DNA of 64,000 bases, taken from the NCBI GenBank assembly GCA_019454045.1, contig SKCR01023813.1, forward strand, positions 186,001-250,000. The letters run 5' to 3'. The stretch is from Zanthoxylum bungeanum. Its lineage: Eukaryota > Streptophyta > Magnoliopsida > Sapindales > Rutaceae. The translations under genes were made by a program, and so were the position numbers. Below, in pieces: positions 33,509 through 46,050 of this stretch; position 1 is the first letter of the stretch; each line of letters starts with the position of its first letter. Below the pieces are notes generated by a model, which made no database searches, was not told the DNA's origin, and was given only the letters and a program-made list of their open reading frames with translations.

Positions 33509-35880
33509 TGTAGGGGTTTTAGGGGCTAAATCCGGTAACGCAGCAGAAGCGGTGGAAAATCAAATTTTCCGATTTCAAAACTTTTTCTCGGATTAATTAA
33601 ATAAACATATTTATTTAATATTCCAATAATCAAATTATGAAAATAAAATTCAATAAATCATATTTAAGTGAATTTACCGAATTGCCCTTACACTTGGTAT
33701 TTTGTTCATTTTAATCTGAAATTGATCAAATCAATTTTGAATGATTCTAAATCATTTCTAAGATGAACTTAGCATGTTCAAAACATCAAAACACCAAGGC
33801 AACACAAAGAACCCAAAATTGGCCATTTGGCCGAGAGCTCCAAAGGGGGGTATATGCATTTTGTGATTTCATGATTCAAAACACATCAATATGTAATCCA
33901 ATCAACATGAAACTTTATATGCATCATATACACATCCTTATACACAACATAAATGAAAAGCCCCAAATTTGGAAGTGGTCATGAACCCTAATTTTTCAAT
34001 TTCTTCAAATTGGACAAATTAGACCAAATAGTTTAAATCAATTACTTAATCATCATTCTTCCATCCAATCAAAGTCTCAACACAATGAAACAACTCAATA
34101 TCAAATCTAGGTCATCTAAGAGTGGGTCAACAACTCTAGATTAGCAACAAGGTTTCCAAAACCATAAAAGAATACTTATAACTACAATAGTCATAAGCTT
34201 CATTCATCATACATGCTCAACACTTTTAACAAAACTTCCATCATCAAAAACACAAAGAATAAAGAAAATAATAACATAAGAACATCACAAGATGTAGCCT
34301 AGATCCTTAGGAACAATTTCATTTCTAATAGTAAGTTGAGAATACTTACTAAAACCAAGCTTTTTCCTTTGTTTTTCTTTCTTTCACTCTAGTTTCTTTT
34401 GCTTTCTTTAATGGAGTTTTGTGTGAAAAGTGTATTAGGTTAGAAATGAAATGAAATGAAAAACAATATATACTTGTTTGGAAAAGCCCTTGGCCGAAAA
34501 TGGTAAAGGCTAATACAAAAATATTAATTTCAATTTCATTTGCAATTTCATTTAATCAACTTGACATAAATATCTAAAACACTTTATTGATATTTATATT
34601 AAGTTAACAAAGGCAACTTAATCATTTTAAATCAAATATCCAAAGTTAAGATATTTATATTTTAATTAATTTAATCATTTAACATTAATTAAATAAATAA
34701 ATACAAATATATTAAATATATGTATTAAATTTACATTAAATATCAAATACATATATTCATATAGGATATAAGTCAAATATCTCAATTTGACTATTAATTA
34801 ATGTGTATTTAAATTAATCAAGTATTAATGTAAATACACAATAATTAAGTAAATGACTATCGGGTCCCTTTAGCATGTATCTTGCGTTTAACCTTTAAAC
34901 GACTTTATAAATAATCAATATTATTTATAAATGTTGCTCTAGTGCTCTACGAGTATGTTTCATTATTGAGACTCTTTAGATTCAGGTATATCCGTCACGA
35001 AATCCAATTTCGTGTCCATAATTTATCCACCCGTAAATTATGACGATCACGAATAATCTCGCTAAATCATACAAGTCTAGGTCATGGCAAATGTATAATT
35101 CCTCTGTCACAAGTATCCGGATAAATCCCAGAGATATAGATGTAATGAGATTATCCAGTCGACTATTCTATTAGCAATCTCTAAAAGAATGTTTAGAACT
35201 AGCTTCTAAACTTTACCACGGGCACATGGTTTTATCTGATTTCTAATCATATGGACTACCTATGCTCTGGTACGCAGAACTGACAGATCCTATCTTGATA
35301 CACATAGGACACCCTGAGGATCTATCTACACCCAACGAACATGCGGAGGTCTGATCTAAATAGATCGTTGACGTGACTGCCATCTAAGTGTAGAAGATGT
35401 CTCATGTGCCCACAATGGCATCTCAAGTCTAAGAATCACAAGTGCTACTCAACCCGAGAAGATTCTTATTGACGTTGGTGTACCATCCATTAAGAATCTT
35501 CGGTGAGTCGTTCAGTGTTTATCCGCTATAAACACCTACACGTCTATACTAGTCTCCAAGACTAATGGTTCATTGAGAAACCATCGGAATCATATATTCC
35601 AGTATACGACATGTACCGGTCTCAACGAGTTTACTATACTGACCAAGTAGTGTAAACCTTGACCAGGAACGGTTTGAGAATAACAACGTCATGATACTAC
35701 TCAATGTCAGTTGCAACGCTTTTGCAACAGTACCATGACTAATATTCTAAGGTCATTACGTCTTTACCATATAAAAAGATACATTATATTATAGAAATTG
35801 CATATATTATTCATAATAATAATGTTTTACAGAAGTATTCAAAAGAAGTACAATTGGCGCTCTGAGCACCAACCCCAACA
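33509..35880 (-). mobile_element. Solo LTR (inner), nested in the outer solo LTR
   Basis: 2372 bp. On the - strand it starts TGTTGGGGTTGG and ends CCCCTACA, giving the canonical TG...CA. The 5-bp duplication GTTAT is at 33504-33508 and 35881-35885. The end region (accgcttctgctgcgttacc) resembles ends of long plant copia LTRs. A TATATAT box lies at about 34465-34472. No internal region remains. Confidence 0.75.
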
Positions 35881-36479
35881 GTTATTGGTTGGGATTGCTA
35901 CACCAACCTCATCTTTGTAAATCAAAGGACATACTCTGCCATGTAGCAGTTCGTAGTACACTCAGGATTAAGATCAATCCATATATGACCATCTAGTAGA
36001 TCGAAATGAATTTCTTTATTTAACGGATATTATAAGAAACTCATTTCTATCTGGGTCCAGTCCTATATGACCACATCATACAAGGTGTCTCCATTCTCAT
36101 GTCTCTATATGGATGATCCCGGATCAAGGTCGCCATACAATTATATAATGGACCGCAGCTATAGATAAACCACAAACAAAGTACCCGCTTTGTTTGCTCT
36201 CTATGGACTATTTTAGATTACTAACTCCATACTTAAATCCTCTTGTGCATGACACTCATATACTAAGTCTGAAGACACATGAGTAATATAAGGTAATCAA
36301 GATAATTTACAATATACAATATTAAATAAACACTTTGATAAATGAATAATACATCATTTTATTTCATAAAATATAATACCGTTTACATTACATGATGCTC
36401 TAGGGCATATATCCCAACAAAAAATAGGTAGCAAAAGATTATGGATCTGATTTTTTAACATTTCTCACTGAAGCTGAAC

Positions 36480-37319
36480 CTCAAACATATAAAGAGGTCA
36501 TGAATTCGTTTAAATCTATTTATTGAAAAGAATCAATAAATAGCGAAGTAGAATCCATTCCATAAAACTATACATGAGAGTTATTAGAGTTACCATCTGG
36601 TTGTAAACCGATTGGTTACAAATGGATTTTCAAAAGGAAGTTGAAGCCTGATGGTACAATTGATAAATACAAAGCTCGACTAGTAGCTAAAGGATACCAT
36701 AAAAAACAAGGGCTTGATTTCTTTGACACATATTCACCTGTAACCAGAATAACATCTATAAGGATATTAATTACGATTGACGCAATTTATCATTTGGAAA
36801 TAAATCAAATGAATGTAAAAACTGCATTCTTAAATGATGGGTTAGATGAAGAAAATTATATGGAACAACCTGAAGGGTTTGTAGAAAAATGACAAGAGAA
36901 AAAAGTATGTAAACTTGTAAAGTCACTTTATGGACTTAAACAAGCACATAAACAATGACATGAGAAATTCGATCATACAATGTTATCACATGGATTTCGG
37001 ATCAATGAATGTGATAAATGCGTTTACATCAAGAAAATGAATAATGATTCATATGTCATTGTATGTTTATATATTGATGATATGCTCATCATGAGACCAA
37101 ATTTAAATTTCACAAACTCCACAATGAAAATATTGAATTCGATTTTGATATGAAAGACATGAAAAAAGTCGATATTATCTTAGGAATTCAAATTCAAAGA
37201 AGTAGTGATGGTTATATACTTAGCCAATCACACTATGTCGAAACAATTCCTCGTAAATTTGGATATTTTGAAAGCAATCCTTCTAAAACTCATTTTGATC
37301 ATAAGAGTACGTTAAAGAA
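36480..37319 (+). pseudogene. Reverse transcriptase segment of the copia relic
   Basis: Resumes the relic after the outer solo LTR. Contains GYKWIFKRKLKPDGTIDKYKARL-type sequence (36616-36690), FDTYSPVTR (36720), EENYMEQPEGF (36848), SLYGLKQAH (36920) and the active-site box YIDD (37069-37080), where most copia have YVDD. Stops occur near 36892 and 36957. Interrupted at 37324 by copia-2. Confidence 0.8.
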
Positions 37320-37324
37320 AAAAA

Positions 37325-38497
37325 TGTATACAACAATTATTACAATTATTACACGGTAATTGGGAAATCCGAATATGACAAAATTACAATTATAATTATT
37401 ATCCTCAAACAGACCCTAACGGCGGACCCTGAGAGTAGACCCTAATGGTAGAGGCTGAGAGCGGAGGCTGAGGGCAGAGGCAGACCCTGAGAGCGGAGGC
37501 AGAGGCTGAAGGGCAGAGGCTGACCCTGAGAGCGGAGGCAGAGGCTGAAGGGCAGAGGCTGACAGCAGAGGCTGATGGCAGAGGCTGACAGCAGAGGCTG
37601 ATGGCAGAGGCTGACAGCAGAGGCTGATTGCAGAGGTTGACATCAGAGGCTGATGGCAGATGCTGATGCTGAGGCAGAAGCTGAAGCTGAGGCAGAGGCT
37701 GTTGGCAGGCAGAGGCAGAAGATGAAGCTGAGGCTGAAGCTGAAGTTGAGGCAGAGGCTGTTGGCAGATGCTGATGCTGAGGCAGAGGCTGTTGGCAGAT
37801 GCTGAGTCAGGCAGAGGCAGAAGCTGAAGCTGAGGCAAATCAGAACTTTCCCGAGGCTTGTTGTAAAACAACAATATCCTTAAAACAAATTCGTCCCCTA
37901 CCGTAGGTGCAGTAGAACGTGAGACGATTGTTTCCCAGGATACAACGGAAACGTACGAGAAAGGGCACCACCAGACTCGTATCCAACGAACCACAAAGTG
38001 TTTGAACTCTCCTTTTAACAAAACAAAGAAAATGATCTTTCGTGTGTGTGCTATGTCTTTCTCTATTTTCTATTTTATATCTTGAAAACAAGAACTGATG
38101 TTGTTTATATAGGAAAAGAAAAACACATCTACTTGCCAATTAAATTTCATAATGGGAGATGTTACACATTGTTGTAACCACTAAGCTAATTAAATTAGCA
38201 CTAATGGAAATTAAACTATGTAACCACCAAGCTAATTAAATTAGCACTTATGGAGATTAAACTTTGTAACCACCAAACTAATTAAATTAGCTGTTATGGA
38301 ATTACAAAAGGCTTGAAAATTGTGAACTTTGAGCAACAATTTCTCATTCACCCAAGCACCATTTTAAGCATATGAATATACCATTTCGAAGTACTCACGG
38401 AGGAGTATCCGAATCATTCAATAACAACCACTAACACGAAGCGGACCATGCTTAAAATTGAGCCTCAAAATTCTTATAAATAAGCATTTTTCCAACA
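37325..38497 (-). repeat. 3' LTR of copia-2
   Basis: 1173 bp. TATATAAA on the - strand at 38104-38111. Includes the cagaggctga minisatellite. Confidence 0.9.
37405..37850. repeat. cagaggctga minisatellite in the copia-2 3' LTR
   Basis: Many imperfect units of gcagaggctga(t/c)g and gctgaagctgaggcagaag. Total length and unit order differ from the equivalent array in the other LTR (43320-43760), so it has changed since insertion. Confidence 0.85.
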
Positions 38498-38507
38498 ATC
38501 CCCCACA
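38498..38507 (-). promoter_or_regulatory. Polypurine tract of copia-2
   Basis: tgtgggggat on the - strand directly before the 3' LTR, identical to that of copia-1. Confidence 0.7.
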
Positions 38508-39103
38508 TGAATGAAATTGGCGAAAAACGTCGAATAAAATTATTTTTATAAAACATTTTATTTTGACCTAGAAGAGTTCAACGGTTCAACACCTGCATAT
38601 GATAGGTAGGCCACAGCCTTTGAACCTTCCCTTGTGAAAATATATCTCATTACTGGCTGACAGTTGACGCGATGTCATTGAACTGTGCTGCCGTTCATGT
38701 AATTGGAGAACACATATCACACAGATATTTTACCTACACATTTGAGTTCTCATTATTATGTTCATTTTGGCCATGAACATCTACCTGGTTCTGCAAGAGT
38801 TTCTAAAATTGTGCCCCGTACAATTCCCTTTGAAGCGGCCCCACTTCTCTCTCACATAGGTGATTTCTTATTTAAGAGTATCTCGTAATACTCTGCTCGG
38901 ATTCCCGACGCATAAGAATCATTAAAAGCTTTTGCTTAACCTCTATCCATACGAGCATCACTGTTTCATTTCATCATAGGAATGGACTAGAGGGTAACCC
39001 CCCACAGTGATCCAATTATGTCTTTTACGAGTAGGTTGTCCCATTGAACATAGATCTTGGGATCTCCAGTCAACAAGATTGGGTTTTCCTTCGTAATAAA
39101 CAT

Positions 39104-39254
39104 TTATCTAATGGGCTGCAGTCCCATTCCCCTCGATGATTTCACAACTAACTCTCTATTTAACCCTTTGGTTAGCGGATCCGCAATGTTATCCTTTGAC
39201 TTTACATAGTCAATCGAAATAACTCCAGTAGAGAGTAATTGTCTAACGGTATTG

Positions 39255-39295
<41 letters not shown>

Positions 39296-40257
39296 GTTAT
39301 GTGCCCTTCCAATTGCAGATTGACTATCGCAATGAATGCAAATTGATGGCACTGGCTTAGGCCAACTTGGAATATCCTCTAGAAAATTTCGAAGCCATTC
39401 TGCTTCTTCAGCACACTTGTCTAATGCAATGAATTCTGATTCCATTGTAGATCTGGCTATCACAGTCTGTTTGGAGGATTTCCATGATATAGCTGCACCT
39501 GCTAGTGTAAACACATAACCACTAGTAGACTTTGAGTCTTTCATGTCAGATATCCAATTAGCATCACTGTATCCTTCGACTACAGCTGGATATCTATGAT
39601 AGTGCAACCCATAATCACGAGTAAAACGTAAGTACCTAAGTACTCTCACTATTTCTTTCCAGTGATCAACCCCTGGATTACTCGTATATCTGCTGAGCTT
39701 GTTTACTGTACAGGCTATATCAGGCCTTGTACAACTCGATAGATACATCAAACTTCCGATCACTCTAGAGTATTCTACTTGAGATATACCATCTCCTCTA
39801 TTCTTCGATAGGTGTAAACTCACATCTAAAGGAGTTCTAGCCACAGCTGAATCATCATCGTTGAATTTACCAAGAATTTTGTCCACATAGTGCGACTGAT
39901 CAAGAATAAGTCCATCTGGACTTCTCGAGATCTTTATTCCCAGAATGACATCTGCAAGACCCATGTCTTCATGTCAAACTTGGATTTCAGCATATTCTTG
40001 GTAGATTTCACCATTTTGGCATTACTCCCGACAATCAGTATGTCATCAACGTAGAGACATAAAATGACATAGCCAACTTCTGTCTCTCTGACATAAATGC
40101 ATTTATCACATTCATTGATTTTGAAACCATTTGCCAACATGGTGTCATCAAACTTTTTATGCCACTGTTTCGGGGCTTGTTTCAATCCATACAAGGATTT
40201 AACTAACTTACATACTTTCTTTTCTTGTCCTGGAGCTATAAAACCTTCAGGTTGTTC

Positions 40258-40290
<33 letters not shown>

Positions 40291-42268
40291 AAATGCTGTT
40301 TTCACATCCATCTGATGTACCTCAAGATTGCGCAACGCTGCAATCGCTAGTATCATCCTTATGGAATTTATTCTCGTTACAGGAGAATAAGTATCAAAGT
40401 AATCAAGACCTTCACGTTGTCTATAACCTTTAATTACAAGTCTTGCTTTGTACTTGTCAATTGATCCATCTGCCTTTATTTTCCTTTTGAAAATCCACTT
40501 GGACCCTAAATGTTTACATCCTGGAGGAAGATTCACTAACTCTCAGGTGTGATTTTGTAAGATGGATTCAATTTCACTATTGATGGCATATTCCACAAGG
40601 CACCATCAGCTGACCTTACAGCTTCGTTATAGCTTTGAGGATCATTCTCTAGCAAAAATGTCAGAAAATCTGGACCAAATGATTTTTCCGTTCTAGCTCT
40701 TTTGCTACGTCTTAGTTCAGGTTCAACAACTTGTTGATCCTCTGGAACATTATTTGTTCTCGGTCCTGACTATCTTCAATGATAGTCTCATGTGCCCGTT
40801 TGTGCACATCTGAATTCGAATTAGTTTTACAAGGAAAAACGTATTCGAAAAAGGATGCATTCCTCGATTCCATTATCGTATTCTTGTGAATATCTGGTAC
40901 ATTAGACTCACTCATGCACAAGAAATCGATAAGCATTACTGTTATGAGCATATCCTATGAAAATGCAATCAACAGTTTTTGGTCCTATCTTCACCTTTTT
41001 AGGTGGAGGAATGACTACTTTGGCAAGACACCCCCACACTCGAAGGAATTTATAGGAAGGTACTATTCCTTTCCACATTTCATAAGGATTTTTCCCTGCT
41101 TCTTTCCGTGGTACCTTATTTAAAAGGTAATTAGCTGATAAGACAGCTTCATTCTCCCCACATAGTCTGAGGTAAGCCAGAGCTGATTAACATAGCGTTC
41201 ATCATCTCTTTCAAGGTACGATTCTTACGTTCCGCAATCCCATTGGATTAAGGCGAATAAGGAGCTGTGGTTTGATGTATGATTCCATTTTGTTCACAAA
41301 GTGATTCAAAGGGAAAACATACTCACCACCACGATCACTTCTTAACTCCTTAATTCTTTTATTCAGTTGGTTCTCAACTTCATTCTTATAGAGAACAAAT
41401 TTCTCTATAGCTTCGTCCTTGCTTTTCATTAAATACACATAGCAAAATCTTGTGCAATCATCAATAAAGGTAATAAAATATTTATTACCGCCTCTCGATT
41501 GTATTGAATTAAAATCACATACATCGGTATGAATTAGATCAAGTGGTTCAGAGTTTCTTTCAATACTATGAAAAGATGATCTTGTTAGTTTTGCCTCAAC
41601 ACAAGTATCACACTTATGTTTGTTATCAATTTTAAAATTGGGAATATGATTCATGTTAATTAACTTTCGCAATGAATTAAAATTAACATGTCCTAATCTA
41701 CCATGCCAAAGATTAGAATACTCAACAATATAAGCAGAAGAACTAGCTTTATTGATATTTTTGGGTTTAACAACCATTACATTGAGCTTAAAAAGCCCAT
41801 CAGTTACATACCCTTTTCCCACATACATCCCATTTTTAGTCAAAACTACTTTATCAGACTCGAACACCATCCGGAATCCATGCTTGTTCAGAAGCGATCC
41901 AGACACAAGATTCTTCCGTATTTCAGTACATACAGAACATTGTTCAGAGTCAACTCTTTCCCAGAGGTCATCTTCAGAATCACCTTTCCTTGACCTTCTA
42001 TCTCAGATGTTGCTGAATTTCCCATGTATATCTTTTCCCCATTTTCAGCAGGCTCAAATGAAGAAAACATGCTCTTGTCTGAGCATACATGTCGAGTGGC
42101 ACCAGTATCAATCCACCACTCTCTTGGGTTAGAACCCACCAGATTCACCTCAGAAACCACAGCAGAAAGGTTAATGTCTGAAACATCTTGAGTCATGTTT
42201 TCTAGCACATTAGCTTCTTGTTTCTTTTTCTTCTTCGGCAGTCTGCATTCAGAAGACATGTGACCCAT
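39104..42268 (-). pseudogene. copia-2 pol: protease, integrase, RT, RNase H, few lesions
   Basis: Reading right to left: CCHC end GHMSSEC, protease WIDTGAT (near 42110), HGRLGH and CDTC pre-integrase motifs (near 41700-41610), integrase HTDVCDF (near 41520) and RSDRGGEY (near 41335), then RT from near 40540 with MEQPEGF (40250) and an intact YVDD box (40042-40053), and RNase [11 protein letters not shown] (39570), [15 protein letters not shown] (39170). Single-base frame breaks stand near 41930, 41310, 40900-40540 and 39965, each small compared with the copia-1 sequence. The enzymes are those of a copia replication cycle. This copy as it stands would not give one continuous polyprotein. Confidence 0.9.
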
Positions 42269-43245
42269 TTTGTCACAGTTGAAGCATTTTCCTTGAATTT
42301 TGATTTCTTGGAAACTCCTCCTTTAGGACCCATCTTTGACCCTTCGTTCTTGAGGTTCTTGTTCTTATGGCCATGTTCGACAAAATTTGCTTTGGCCTCA
42401 TGAGTCATTCCTCTCTTTTCAGAAACTCGGTTATCTTCCTCAATTCTTAGCTTAAGAACCAAGTCTTCAATGCTCATTTCTTTTCGCTTATGCTTTAAAT
42501 AATTCTTGAAATCTTTCCAACCAGGTGGTAGTTTCTCAATTATCGAGGCTACTTGGAAGGTTTCACTTAAACTCATCCCCTCAGCATGAATTTCTGCTAG
42601 AATAATCTGCAGTTCTTGTACTTGGCTTATCACAGTTTTGGAATCAATCATTTTAAACTCTAGGAAACGGCCTACGACAAATTTCTTAGTACCGGCATCC
42701 TCAGTTTTATATTTTCGATCTAAAGATTCCCAAAGCCCTTTAGCTGTTTTCATTCCAGCGTACACACTGTACAAGGAATCACTTAGCCCATTCAGCACAT
42801 AATTCCGACAGAGGAATTCAGAATGTTTCCAAGCTTCAATGGCACTGATGACTTGGATATCAATCTCACCCTCTTTGGGTACATGAGCATCTTCCTTTAG
42901 AAACCTCGCAAGGTTCAACGTGGTCAGGTAGAAGAACATTTTCTGTTGCCACCTTTTGAAATTCTGACCACTGAATTTTTCAGGTTTTTCCGCAGCAGGA
43001 TTGACATGGCTCACATGTCCAACAGGTTGTCTAGCCATTGAGGCAGAAACACCTTGGCCAGCCACAACGACTGCCATATTAAGCCCAGAGGTTGATGCAA
43101 GTTGGCCAACCGAAGGGGCTGCCACTGCACTTTGGTCAGCCACAACATTCTGGCCAGCCGAAGAGGCTGCCATATTCGGATCTACTGTGTTTGGACTGAT
43201 TTCCATATCCACAGAGTCGATTTGTTTTAAGACTGTATACAACAA
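42202..43245 (-). pseudogene. copia-2 gag-like coding region
   Basis: 347 codons. The segment from [12 protein letters not shown] to [12 protein letters not shown] is almost identical to copia-1; the Ala/Gln-rich head differs by indels (for example [15 protein letters not shown]). The frame again passes the CCHC region one base out of phase. The methionine that matches copia-1 is the internal MEISPNTVD, so the true start is probably about 13 codons into this frame. Confidence 0.85.
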
Positions 43246-44412
43246 TTATTACAATTATTACACGGTAATTGGGAAATCCGAATATGACAAAATTACAATT
43301 ATAATTATTATCCTCAAACAGACCCTACGGCGGACCCTGAGAGTAGACCCTGACGGTAGAGGCTGAGAGCGAGGCTGAGGGCAGAGGCAGACCCTGAGAG
43401 CGGAGGCAGAGGCTGAAGGGCAGAGGCAGACCCTGAGAGCGGAGGCAGAGGCTGAAGGGCAGAGCTGACCGCAGAGGCTGATGGCAGAGGCTGACGGCAG
43501 AGGCTGATGGCAGAGCTGACAGCAGAGGCAGAGAGTGCAGAGGCTTGCAGAGGTTGACAGCAGAGGCTGATGGCAGATGCTGATGCTGAGGCAGAAGCTG
43601 AAGCTGAGGCAGAGCTGTTGGCAGGCAGAGGCAGAAGATGAAGCTGAGGCTGAAGCTGAAGTTGAGGCAGAGGCTTTGGCAGATGCTGATGCTGAGGCAG
43701 AGGCTGTTGGCAGATGCTGAGTCAGGCAGAGGCATAAGCTGAAGCTGAGGCAAATCAGAACTTTCCCGAGGCTTGTTGTAAAACAACAATATCCTTAAAA
43801 CAAATTCGTCCCCTACTGTAGGTGCAGTAGAACGTGAGACGATTGTTTCCCAGGATACAACGGAAACGTACGAGAAAGGGCACCACCAGACTCGTATCCA
43901 ACGAACCACAAAGTGTTTGAACTCTCCTTTTAACAAAACAAAGAAAATGATCTTTCGTGTGTGTGCTATGTCTTTCTCTATTTTCTATTTTATATCTTGA
44001 AAACAAGAACTGATGTTGTTTATATAGGAAAAGAAAAACACATCTACTTGCCAATTAAATTTCATAATGGGAGATGTTACACATTGTTGTAACCACTAAG
44101 CTAATTAAATTAGCACTAATGGAAATTAAACTATGTAACCACCAAGCTAATTAAATTAGCACTTATGGAGATTAAACTTTGTAACCACCAAGCTAATTAA
44201 ATTAGCTGTTATGGAATTACAAAAGGCTTGAAAATTGTGAACTTTGAGCAACAATTTCTCATTCACCCAAGCACCATTTTAAGCATATGAATATACCATT
44301 TCGAAGTACTCACGGAGGAGTATCCGAATCATTCAATAACAACCACTAACACGAAGCGGACCATGCTTAAAATTGAGCCTCAAAATGCTTATAAATAAGC
44401 ATTTTTCCAACA
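43234..44412 (-). repeat. 5' LTR of copia-2
   Basis: 1179 bp. TATATAAA at 44019-44026 on the - strand; minisatellite at 43320-43760. The sequence after the LTR on the element strand is gtcttaaaacaaatcgac, as in copia-1. Confidence 0.9.
43320..43760. repeat. cagaggctga minisatellite in the copia-2 5' LTR
   Basis: Counterpart of 37405-37850 with different small deletions and unit numbers. Confidence 0.85.
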
Positions 44413-44417
44413 AAAAA

Positions 44418-45103
44418 TTGGTGATAACATATCATAATTAGAATATTCTCGTAAAATTGGAATACTACAGTATATCACGAATTGTACTAGACCATACATT
44501 GTCTACTATGTGAATAGGTTGGCAAGGTATACTAGTAATCATTCAAATTATCATTGGGATACTTTGGTTAGAGTATTAAGATACTTAAAATACAAAATGA
44601 ATTATGGATTGCATTATACAAAATATCCAACAGTTTTGGAAGGATATAGCGATGCCAATTGAATTTCAAATGATACAGAAAAAGAAACAAATGGCTATGT
44701 TTTTACACTTGGAGGGGCTGCAGTATCTTAGAAATCACAAAAACAAACGTGTATAGCTCATTCAACAATGGAATTCATTGCCTTGGATAAAACTGATGAA
44801 GAAGCGGAATGACTAAAGAATTTCTTGGAGGATATTCCAATATGGCCTCAACTTGTGACGATTATATGTGTGCATTGTGACTGCATGACTACTATTGGGA
44901 GAGCAAAGTGCCATATGTATAATGGGAAGTTAAGGCACATAAGATGTCGACATAACATTATAAAAAACATGCTCTCGACTGACATTATTTCCATTGATTT
45001 TGTAATATCAAAAGAGAATATTACAGATCAATTAACAAATGATATACCAAAAGAGCAAATATTATATTTGTCGAGGGGAAAGAGCTTAAAGCCAGCACAA
45101 TAA
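44418..45103 (+). pseudogene. RNase H segment of the copia relic
   Basis: Continues the relic to the right of copia-2: [18 protein letters not shown] (44490), [14 protein letters not shown] (44575), GYSDAN followed by a stop (44645), NGYVFTLGGAAVS followed by a stop (44690), HSTMEFIALD, then an open part LEDIPIWPQLVTIICVH to the stop at 45103. Clear copia RNase H with several stops. Confidence 0.85.
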
Positions 45104-45677
45104 GAAGTAACCTGACGGATACCCAACCTATCAAATTGGTAAAGCAAGTCTAGGTTCAATGTGACTAGTTGGGTAAAACTCAAGTAATAGAGCATAACAA
45201 GTTGCTCATTCTTATGATAAGAAAAGTTATGCTACATGTGACGATAATGATGAATGATTAATCATTCTTAATGACACTAATAGAAGAATATATTAGTATT
45301 GCAGGATACTTATAATCATTGTGTCACCTATATAGGAGTTATGTGGGGTCGCATTTATGAGAATGAAATGGTCAATTTCTCTAAAGCTCTTATGAATCCA
45401 GGATTGTTCATGATCAAAATGAACTCAGCTGTATGAATCGAAAGGTGTCAAGATTCAATATGCGTGATATTTGTTGTCTTGATTTACAATATATGATATA
45501 CATTCAATATCTCATATATACACTGACTCATCGGTAAATCCAATAAGTACTTACTAAGGAAGGTTCAAGTCCAAAAGACACATCTCCTAATGCATATCAA
45601 TTTTAAGTTTTCTTTGGATCATGCTATGTACAATATTTATGTACAATATGGCCTCTATTCGCTATACAAATGTGGGG
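45104..45677 (+). other. 3' internal region of the copia relic
   Basis: Non-coding stretch between the RNase H end and the right LTR. Nothing else recognised. Confidence 0.45.
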
Positions 45678-45900
45678 TATTGTAAGAAATTTGTATAGAA
45701 ATAGTGGGAGTAGTCCTACATCTAAAACGAAAATGCAAGATATAACATTTACAAGTGTTAAGTGGACACTCATATTAAATGGAAAAAGACTTCAGCTTGG
45801 ATGTGTGGTTGAATTATTGGCTTGACTTAAGATTAATTAAATATATTTAATTAATCAAAAGATGAGTCTTGAGACTCGTGTGATTTATTAATATGTTTTA
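45678..45900 (+). repeat. Right LTR of the copia relic, truncated
   Basis: Starts tgtaagaaatttgtatag and matches the left LTR for about 220 bp, then diverges at 45900. The remaining half is absent. Confidence 0.7.
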
Positions 45901-46050
45901 TCTTAAAAAGTTTTTCTTTTTTCTTTTTCATTTAAATCAGAAGGCTGTATCTGATCAACACAACTCTTCATGATTAAGTGAAAAACATTTGGGATCTTAT
46001 GTTGAAAGCATTGGTTGCTGGGAATGTTCAATATTTATGAGAAACGAAGT

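Larger units (their letters stand above)
31923..36419 (-). mobile_element. Copia-type solo LTR (outer), itself interrupted
   Basis: On the - strand it starts TGTTGGGATATATGCCC at 36419, a start familiar from plant copia LTRs, and ends near 31923. Flanks are AAAAA on both sides (31918-31922 and 36420-36424), in an A-rich target. After removing the inner LTR (33509-35880) about 2.1 kb remains, with a TATAAAAA box at 32599-32606 and a downstream leader ending near gtttctgctacgc. There is no second copy and no coding region, so it is a solo LTR left by recombination. Confidence 0.65.
37325..44412 (-). mobile_element. Ty1/copia retrotransposon copia-2, full length, inside the relic
   Basis: LTRs 37325-38497 and 43234-44412. 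The flanking 5-bp repeat AAAAA is at 37320-37324 and 44413-44417, and the relic's RT/RNase H sequence continues across the join. Element-strand LTR ends are TGTTGGAAAA and GTATACA. Internal coding is nearly the same as copia-1 but with fewer lesions, and the RT box is intact YVDD. The LTRs differ from copia-1 in their inner half, where copia-2 carries a minisatellite. By the small number of differences between its LTRs it is a recent insertion. Confidence 0.92.
28978..45900 (+). mobile_element. Old copia relic split by two later insertions
   Basis: Left LTR 28978-29450, right LTR remnant 45678-45900, and between them a + strand gag, CCHC, protease, integrase, RT and RNase H in copia order. 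The coding region is interrupted by 31923-36419 and by 37325-44412. Removing both leaves about 5.3 kb, the right size for a copia element, and the protein similarity resumes on each side of each insertion. Many stops and frameshifts date it as much older than the elements inside it. Confidence 0.85.

Noticed and set aside
31923..36419. Endogenous pararetrovirus or a large cryptic gene in the 4.5-kb insert
   Set aside because: No protein motif in any frame. TG...CA ends, 5-bp duplications and TATA boxes fit nested solo LTRs.
37416..38021. 201-codon frame (and 203-codon twin at 43325) in the copia-2 LTRs
   Set aside because: It is the minisatellite plus LTR sequence read through; frames differ between the two LTRs and no start context or domain supports it.
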